Source: Nitrosococcus watsonii C-113 (lineage in GTDB: Bacteria; Pseudomonadota; Gammaproteobacteria; Nitrosococcales; Nitrosococcaceae). Taken from it: a stretch of 64,000 bases of DNA. The translations under genes and the position numbers were made by a program. Positions 58,741-64,000 of this stretch are shown piece by piece (position 1 is the first letter of the stretch; each line of letters begins with the position of its first letter). The notes beneath the pieces were generated by a model, which was not told where the DNA came from, did no database searches, and was given only the letters and a program-made list of their open reading frames with translations. The stretch is from assembly GCF_000143085.1 (NCBI RefSeq), contig NC_014315.1, positions 248,001 through 312,000 on the forward strand, given 5' to 3'.

Positions 58741-60189
58741 CTAGATCAAGCGTTTTCGCTCGTTGGAAGGGGGTATGCTTAGGTTTTCCCGATATTTGGC
58801 AATAGTACGCCGTGCCACTTTGATGCCTTGTTCGGCCAGGGTTTGGGCGATTTTACTATCGCTTAGAGGTTGGCGAGGTTTTTCCGCAGCGATTAATTTC
58901 TTGATAAGAGCACGGATAGCCGTTGCGGAGCACTCTCCCCCACTGCTGGTAGCCACATGGCTGGAAAAAAAGTATTTTAGCTCATAAATTCCCCGTGGAG
59001 TATGCATGTATTTGTTGGTGGTGACCCGAGAAACCGTAGATTCATGCATGGAGACCGCTTCCGCAATATCGTGTAACACTAAAGGACGCATGGCTTCTTC
59101 ACCGTGCTCCAAAAAACCCTGCTGCCGCTCAACAATACAACAGGTGACTTTAAGTAAGGTTTCATTGCGGCTGTGCAGGCTTTTAAGAAACCAGCGGGCT
59201 TCTTGGAGTTGGTTTTTGAGATAGCTGTTAGCGAGACTATCGTCAGCCCGTTTAATAAGACTAGCATATTGAGCATTGACCCGTAAGCGCGGGGCGGTAT
59301 CGGGATTAAGTTCGACTTGCCAACAGCCTTTGTGTTTAGTGACATAGATATCAGGTACGACGTATTCGGTTTTACTCGGCTGTATTTGATGACCCGGCCG
59401 CGGATTGAGCGATTGAATTAAATGGATAACTGCTTGTAGTTCTTGTTCCGATAATTTCATCACCCGCATCAATTGCATATAGTCCCGTTTCCCCAGTGTT
59501 ATGAGATGTTGGGATAGGAGCAGTTTGGCTTCTTTTAGCCAAGGGGTAGTGGGAGGATACTGTTTCAGTTGTAGCAACAGACACTCAGCTAAGTCACGTG
59601 CGCCAACCCCAGAAGGCTCGAAATTCTGTATCTGGTGCAATATGGTTTTGATTTCATCAAGCTCGACCTCTATGTCCTTTCCTAGGCTTGCTTGTATTTC
59701 TTCGAAGGTACTGCATAGATAGCCTTCTTCATTAATCGAATCGATAATAGTGGCTGCGATGGCAAAATCTTTCTCGTTGGTGGTAGCCAAATGTGCCTGC
59801 CATAGCAAGTGTTCTTGCAAGGTTTCTCCCCCCTTGTCCTGATTTTCTAGATCGGGTGAGGATTCGCTTCCAGAGGTACCCGGCAACGGTGAGCTGTCAT
59901 AGATATCGTTCCAGTTAGTGTCTACGGGTAATTCCTCTGGGATTGTCTCTTGGGCCAGTGAAGCTGTTAGCTCACTGCCTTCAGGATCAAGAACTTCGTT
60001 CTTTAAGCCATCGGTTTCTAAAGGCTCCTGCCTCTCTTCGTTTTGCTCAAGCAGTGGATTAGACTCTAATGCCTGTTGGATCTCAGTTTGCAGTTCCAAG
60101 GTTGAAAGCTGCAGCAAACGAATGGCTTGCTGCAACTGGGGCGTCATCGTTAGTTGCTGCCCAAGGCGTAATTGAAGAGATGTTTTCAT
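58741..60189 (-). CDS. rpoN: RNA polymerase sigma-54 factor RpoN
   Basis: Sigma-54 directs transcription from -24/-12 promoters with enhancer-binding activators. The 482-residue protein starts with [20 protein letters not shown] (the activator-responsive region I), has an acidic region II (about 60-130) and ends in the RpoN box ([17 protein letters not shown]). The ATG at 60189 is chosen for homology; the frame opens ten codons earlier. It follows lptB by 77 bp. Confidence 0.97.
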   Translation of the reverse strand: MKTSLQLRLGQQLTMTPQLQQAIRLLQLSTLELQTEIQQALESNPLLEQNEERQEPLETDGLKNEVLDPEGSELTASLAQETIPEELPVDTNWNDIYDSSPLPGTSGSESSPDLENQDKGGETLQEHLLWQAHLATTNEKDFAIAATIIDSINEEGYLCSTFEEIQASLGKDIEVELDEIKTILHQIQNFEPSGVGARDLAECLLLQLKQYPPTTPWLKEAKLLLSQHLITLGKRDYMQLMRVMKLSEQELQAVIHLIQSLNPRPGHQIQPSKTEYVVPDIYVTKHKGCWQVELNPDTAPRLRVNAQYASLIKRADDSLANSYLKNQLQEARWFLKSLHSRNETLLKVTCCIVERQQGFLEHGEEAMRPLVLHDIAEAVSMHESTVSRVTTNKYMHTPRGIYELKYFFSSHVATSSGGECSATAIRALIKKLIAAEKPRQPLSDSKIAQTLAEQGIKVARRTIAKYRENLSIPPSNERKRLI

Positions 60190-60266
60190 GCCTGAGATTT
60201 GCCTGCCATTATACTGCAATCTATCTTACGATATATTATTTAGCAAGAAACATACCATAATAGAAG

Positions 60267-60992
60267 TTAAAGATAAAAATTGTACCCCAGATACACTTCC
60301 TTTACTCGCTCGTTATCAAGGATTTCCTGGGGCTTACCTTTAGCAATTACTTCACCTTCATTAACAATGTAAGCATATTGGCAAATTCCCAAGGTTTCCC
60401 GGACGTTGTGATCGGTAATCAAAACACCAATCTCTCGTTCTGTTAAGTGTCTAATAATACCCTGAATATCGAGCACTGAAATAGGATCAACACCAGCAAA
60501 AGGTTCGTCTAGCAGTATAAACTGTGGTTCCACCGCCAGCGCACGAGCAATTTCAACACGCCGCCGCTCTCCGCCTGAGAGGCTCATGCCCAAGGTATTT
60601 TTTATATGGGTGATATTGAGTTCGCGCAATAATTGGTCCACAAGGTGTTTGCGAGCCGATTTTGTAAGATCCCGTCGAGTTTCCGCGATGGCCATAATAT
60701 TGTTGGCTACCGTCAACTTGCGGAAAACTGAGGCTTCTTGGGGAAGATAGCTGATCCCTAGTCGAGCACGGCGGTGAATGGGATAAGAGGTAATATCATG
60801 ATGGTCTAGAGAAATAAGCCCCCTATCGGCTGGTATTAAGCCAACCAGCATGTAGAAACACGTCGTTTTACCCGCGCCGTTAGGGCCTAGCAGGCCTACG
60901 ATCTGACTGCTTGAAATCTCTAACGAAACATCTTTGACTACCCAGCGGGATTGGTAGCACTTAGCAAGGCGATGGGCTGACAGCTTGCTCAT
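60267..60992 (-). CDS. lptB: LPS export ATPase LptB
   Basis: LptB is the ATPase of the LptB2FG complex that pulls lipopolysaccharide out of the inner membrane. The 241-residue protein has Walker [10 protein letters not shown], the ABC signature [17 protein letters not shown] and Walker [14 protein letters not shown]. Its start overlaps the lptA stop by four bases (ATGA), so the two are coupled. LptF and LptG are not in the window. Confidence 0.97.
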   Translation of the reverse strand: MSKLSAHRLAKCYQSRWVVKDVSLEISSSQIVGLLGPNGAGKTTCFYMLVGLIPADRGLISLDHHDITSYPIHRRARLGISYLPQEASVFRKLTVANNIMAIAETRRDLTKSARKHLVDQLLRELNITHIKNTLGMSLSGGERRRVEIARALAVEPQFILLDEPFAGVDPISVLDIQGIIRHLTEREIGVLITDHNVRETLGICQYAYIVNEGEVIAKGKPQEILDNERVKEVYLGYNFYL

Positions 60993-61807
60993 GGGGCGAT
61001 GCGGTTATCTTCACGCTCGACGGGCAATCGAATAAAATCTATATGGCTCCAGCCTTCGACCGATTCGCCCTTGATAAGGATAGCAATGTGTAACCATTTA
61101 TCTTGCCGCCCTAAGATTGCCACCTGAGTTCGAGGCGGGAGAAGCGCTACTTTAGGGTACTCGGTACCGGGACCAGTACGCAGCTTGAGCCAAGTCGTGG
61201 TTCTCCCATCCGTGAATGGCTGGCGGTCATTCTTTTCATTTTCCGAGAGTGGGGTAGGGGTTGTATTTTCAGGAGTGGATTCGCTGGTTGGTGGGCCGTC
61301 ATCGGCCGGATGTATCGTCACATGGATGCGCCCCACTCCCGTTTCGGAGCCTTCACCCCTCACAATATCACGTTCCGTATTATAGACGATGCGATCACCC
61401 GTGAACTCGTTTGTACCCTGCCAAATATGGGCTTTCTGCAGTAGATGGATGGTTGTAGTATCGGCATGGTATTCCATTCGCAGCGCCTTGGCCCGGATAT
61501 CCTCCTTACTGTTGTCGGGCCGTTGCCGATACCAGGCGGGCTGCCCCTCGGCAACGGCCTTTTCAAGTTTTTTATCTAGCGTGTAGTAGATAGTAAGCGT
61601 ATCAGAGTCAATTCGCAGGGTTCCTTGGGTGAGGTGGACATTGCCACTATAAACAGCAACTTGCTCGCGGTCATCAAGTTCCCCTCGATCAGCTTCAATA
61701 TGAATGGGTTGCTCAGAATCGCTAGATAGGGCCAGGGCGGTTTCAATACTTAGGCTACCGATGATAAACCAAGCAGCCGTTAATTTAAGGCTTAGGCGCC
61801 AGATCAT
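60989..61807 (-). CDS. lptA: LPS bridge protein LptA with fused C-terminal SH3b domain
   Basis: LptA forms the periplasmic bridge that carries lipopolysaccharide from LptC to LptD. This protein is 272 residues, against about 185 in E. coli. After a signal peptide (cleavage near ALALSS) the OstA/LptA jellyroll spans about 30-165, followed by a Pro/Thr/Glu linker (166-200). Residues about 201-262 look like a bacterial SH3 domain: [20 protein letters not shown], then [17 protein letters not shown] and [11 protein letters not shown]. Such domains often bind peptidoglycan, which would anchor the bridge to the wall. The fusion is in one frame; its function is inferred. Confidence 0.9.
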   Translation of the reverse strand: MIWRLSLKLTAAWFIIGSLSIETALALSSDSEQPIHIEADRGELDDREQVAVYSGNVHLTQGTLRIDSDTLTIYYTLDKKLEKAVAEGQPAWYRQRPDNSKEDIRAKALRMEYHADTTTIHLLQKAHIWQGTNEFTGDRIVYNTERDIVRGEGSETGVGRIHVTIHPADDGPPTSESTPENTTPTPLSENEKNDRQPFTDGRTTTWLKLRTGPGTEYPKVALLPPRTQVAILGRQDKWLHIAILIKGESVEGWSHIDFIRLPVEREDNRIAP

Positions 61808-62420
61808 AGTTCCCTCTTACCTGCGATAATAATTCTATACGGCCCTCTTTTAGATAGACTCGAGCACCTATGGAGTGGGTTTTGCCGAAGCTATTGAGCA
61901 GGGTGACCGGTTGTTGGGTTTCGGCGTACTTTGCTTGTGGTTTAACCCGTACATTTCGGGTTAATATTTTCATATTAATGGTTTTTGAATCAGCTCCTAA
62001 TTGGTGAATAATAACTTCTCCCAGAAGATCAATTTCATCACCTTGGCTATTGGTTAACCCTTGTTCGGCCACGACTTTCCAACGGGCTTTAGCCTGTTGA
62101 TAAAAAACGGCATCTGGTGCCGTAATCTCTATAGTGTCGTTATCTAGGTAGTGGGCCATATGAGTACCTGCTAGCCGGTAAAGAGGTAGGCCTTGTGGGT
62201 CCATTAGCGTCGAGGTGAATTCCTCCATGAAGTAATCGGTGGTGCGTCTATTCAGATCGCCCCCAGGAGCATATGCGGATTCTTCCTGTAATAATTCCCA
62301 GGCTGTCACAGTAGCGATAAGCGTTAGTATCACCATTCCCCAAAAGCGGGTTAGTTTAATAATATTTCTCCAGCTGGGCTTTAAGCGTTCCTTGAGCCTC
62401 CATAATAAGCTCGCAGACAT
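61785..62420 (-). CDS. lptC: LPS export protein LptC
   Basis: LptC is an inner-membrane protein that hands lipopolysaccharide to LptA. A single N-terminal membrane segment (RFWGMVILTLIATVTAWELL) is followed by a periplasmic beta-jellyroll. The C-terminal part overlaps the lptA start by 23 bases. The start is uncertain: ATG at 62420 gives 211 residues with positive charges before the membrane helix, and overlaps kdsC; ATG at 62336 gives 183 residues but no basic lead. I prefer 62420. Confidence 0.85.
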   Translation of the reverse strand: MSASLLWRLKERLKPSWRNIIKLTRFWGMVILTLIATVTAWELLQEESAYAPGGDLNRRTTDYFMEEFTSTLMDPQGLPLYRLAGTHMAHYLDNDTIEITAPDAVFYQQAKARWKVVAEQGLTNSQGDEIDLLGEVIIHQLGADSKTINMKILTRNVRVKPQAKYAETQQPVTLLNSFGKTHSIGARVYLKEGRIELLSQVRGNYDLAPKP

Positions 62421-62877
62421 CACGCGCAGCACCTTTGCCACCGAGGTGGGGAGTAATCCAGTGAGCGTGTTGCTTGACGAGCGGATGAGCATCTTGGACC
62501 GCGATGGCAAGCCCCACTCGCCGCATAATAGCCAAATCTACGACATCATCGCCCACATAGGCAGTCTCATGGGGTTGAAGGTTAAGCTGTTCAAGCAGAT
62601 GTTCGTAGGCGGGGAGCTTAATCTTTTGTCCTTGGTACACCAAAGTAATTCCAAGGTTTTCCATGCGGTATTCGACTACACGGGAAGTTCGGCCCGTAAT
62701 GATTCCAATTTTAACGCCTGTATGTTGTAGCATTTTCATGCCATGGCCATCACGAGAATGAAAAACTTTGTACTCCTGACCATTATCGTCAAGATAAAGG
62801 CCGCCATCGGTGAGTACGCCATCCACATCGAAAAGAGCAAGTTTTATAGCCGAGGCTTTGGCAAATACCTCACGCAT
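62356..62877 (-). CDS. kdsC: KDO-8-phosphate phosphatase KdsC
   Basis: KdsC removes the phosphate from KDO 8-phosphate. The 173-residue HAD-family protein has the nucleophile motif LALFDVDGVLTDGGLYL, the second motif GIITGRTS and the DVVDLAIMRRVG loop. The C-terminal HPLVKQHAHWITPHLGGKGA is typical of KdsC. It follows kdsD by 20 bp and leads into lptC. Confidence 0.97.
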   Translation of the reverse strand: MREVFAKASAIKLALFDVDGVLTDGGLYLDDNGQEYKVFHSRDGHGMKMLQHTGVKIGIITGRTSRVVEYRMENLGITLVYQGQKIKLPAYEHLLEQLNLQPHETAYVGDDVVDLAIMRRVGLAIAVQDAHPLVKQHAHWITPHLGGKGAARDVCELIMEAQGTLKAQLEKYY

Positions 62878-62897
62878 GGCGCTTATCCCATTATTTT

Positions 62898-63890
62898 TTA
62901 CAAGACACCGGCTCGAAGTAAATCATGCATATTGAGAGCGCCGATTAAGCGTTGCTCAGTGTCTACTACAAGGAGGGCATTAATACGATAACGCTGCATT
63001 ATTTGCAATGCTTCAGCGGCGAGTAGATTGGGGCCTAGGGTTTTGCAATTAGCAGTCATAATTTCGGTAATCGGGGTAGCATGGACATCAATCCCTTGGT
63101 CAAGGGCGCGGCGCAAATCACCGTCGGTAAAGATTCCTACGGCATGGTTTTGCGCGTTGACGACAGCCGTCATTCCTAGCCCTTTACGGGTCATTTCTAG
63201 CAAAGCGGCGCTTAGCAGTACATTCTCTAGAATGGCTGGTATTTCTTCACCTTTGTGCATGATATCGCTAATGCGAAGCAAAAGACGTCGCCCCAGGCGG
63301 CCACCTGGGTGGGAACGGGCAAAGTCTTCCGCTGTGAACCCTCGGCTTTCCAACAAGGCAATAGCTAGAGCATCGCCCATGACCAGGGTTGCCGTGCTGC
63401 TGGCCGTCGGCGCCAGTCCGAGGGGGCAGGCTTCTTTTTCGACACTAATATCAATGTGGACGTCAGCAACCCTTCCTAGAGTCGACTGGGGTTGACCAGT
63501 CAGGGCAATCAGTGGAACGCTTAGGCGTTTGATAAGAGGGAGAATAGTACAGATTTCTTCGGTCTCTCCGGAATTTGAAAGTGCTAGTACCACATCCTTT
63601 TCGGTAATCATGCCCAGATCCCCGTGGCTGGCCTCACCAGGGTGGACAAAAAAAGCTGGCGTACCCGTACTGGCAAGAGTAGCGGCAATTTTGCCGCCAA
63701 TATGGCCTGATTTGCCCATTCCTAGAATAACGATACGGCCTTCGCAGGCCAGCATATATTTACAGGCGGCAGCAAAGTTTTCATTGATTCGAGTTCGTAG
63801 CGCTGCTACCGCCCGGGCCTCAGTGTCGATAACAGCGGCTCCTAGTTGAAGCAGCCGCTTATCCGTATCATCATTGTGGGCAATAGACAT
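62898..63890 (-). CDS. kdsD: Arabinose-5-phosphate isomerase KdsD
   Basis: KdsD makes arabinose 5-phosphate from ribulose 5-phosphate, the first committed step to KDO. The 330-residue protein has a SIS domain (GMGKSGHIGGKIAATLASTG split over 57-76) with the SHGDLGMI loop, and two CBS domains in the C-terminal half (about 205-330). The ATG at 63890 is preceded by an in-frame TTG and no clear ribosome site. It is the most upstream visible gene of the leftward KDO/LPS/sigma-54 block. Confidence 0.96.
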   Translation of the reverse strand: MSIAHNDDTDKRLLQLGAAVIDTEARAVAALRTRINENFAAACKYMLACEGRIVILGMGKSGHIGGKIAATLASTGTPAFFVHPGEASHGDLGMITEKDVVLALSNSGETEEICTILPLIKRLSVPLIALTGQPQSTLGRVADVHIDISVEKEACPLGLAPTASSTATLVMGDALAIALLESRGFTAEDFARSHPGGRLGRRLLLRISDIMHKGEEIPAILENVLLSAALLEMTRKGLGMTAVVNAQNHAVGIFTDGDLRRALDQGIDVHATPITEIMTANCKTLGPNLLAAEALQIMQRYRINALLVVDTEQRLIGALNMHDLLRAGVL

Positions 63891-64000
63891 CAAGGGAGGT
63901 TATAGCTCTTGAGCGACAGCTAGGTTAACGTTAACGATAATCGTAGGTAGAAGCCGAGAATTTCCCCATTTCAAGGATCTAAAGCAGGCCCACCTATTCG

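Overview
The window reads as an ordinary chromosomal stretch from an autotrophic gammaproteobacterium. The gene orders yafS-like/rnhA/dnaQ, hrcA-grpE-dnaK-dnaJ-dapB, rplM-rpsI and kdsD-kdsC-lptCAB-rpoN-hpf-ptsN are gammaproteobacterial. Phosphoribulokinase together with a transketolase/gap/pgk/pyk/fba cluster and a pyrophosphate-dependent phosphofructokinase point to Calvin-cycle carbon fixation. The combination recalls purple-sulfur relatives such as the ammonia oxidiser Nitrosococcus; that genus assignment is inference from gene content, not from a database match. No CRISPR array, complete insertion sequence or prophage was seen.

Layout. 1-7 kb: argJ; a leftward adk / ketohexokinase-like / Rieske operon; PPi-dependent phosphofructokinase; an SppA-type protease; rluC. 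7-13 kb: a 1-kb leader followed by rne, an LMW phosphatase, kdsB and a LOG-family gene. 13-19.6 kb: nitroreductase; a leftward rplM-rpsI-tRNA-Gln unit with a near-consensus promoter and a perfect terminator; uppP; an unknown gene; an ABC exporter pair; mutH and a VanZ-like gene. 19.7-23.8 kb: a phospholipase-D family lipoprotein of different base composition, a possible small RNA, and thiC with a TPP riboswitch. 24-31 kb: purD, phosphoribulokinase, tsaC, hemF, trmL, a class-1B-like dihydroorotate dehydrogenase, a YdjM-like membrane protein and a TetR regulator. 31-36 kb: a tandem beta-barrel outer-membrane protein, a CmoA-like enzyme, an isoprenylcysteine-methyltransferase-like protein, then methyltransferase/rnhA/dnaQ. 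36-42.5 kb: hrcA-grpE-dnaK-dnaJ-dapB with a sigma-32-like promoter at the end of grpE. 42.7-49.9 kb: tkt, gap, pgk, pyk, fba. 50-52.2 kb: an MFS transporter and malate dehydrogenase. 52.4-63.9 kb: one long leftward block, kdsD-kdsC-lptC-lptA-lptB-rpoN-hpf-ptsN-hprK-rapZ-EIIA-ptsH-ptsI-mgtE.

How the genes fit together. Carbon flow (prk, tkt, gap, pgk, fba, PPi-PFK, pyk, mdh) is well represented. The 53-59 kb block encodes a complete phosphotransfer chain (EI, HPr, two EIIA proteins, an HPr kinase homologue) with no sugar permease in view, so it looks regulatory rather than for sugar uptake. The most unusual items are an LptA protein with a fused C-terminal SH3b domain, a short HPr kinase homologue with altered signature motifs, a tandem-duplicated beta-barrel protein, a class-1B-like dihydroorotate dehydrogenase without a nearby pyrK, a tRNA-Gln gene 11 bases after rpsI, and a possible small RNA beside thiC.
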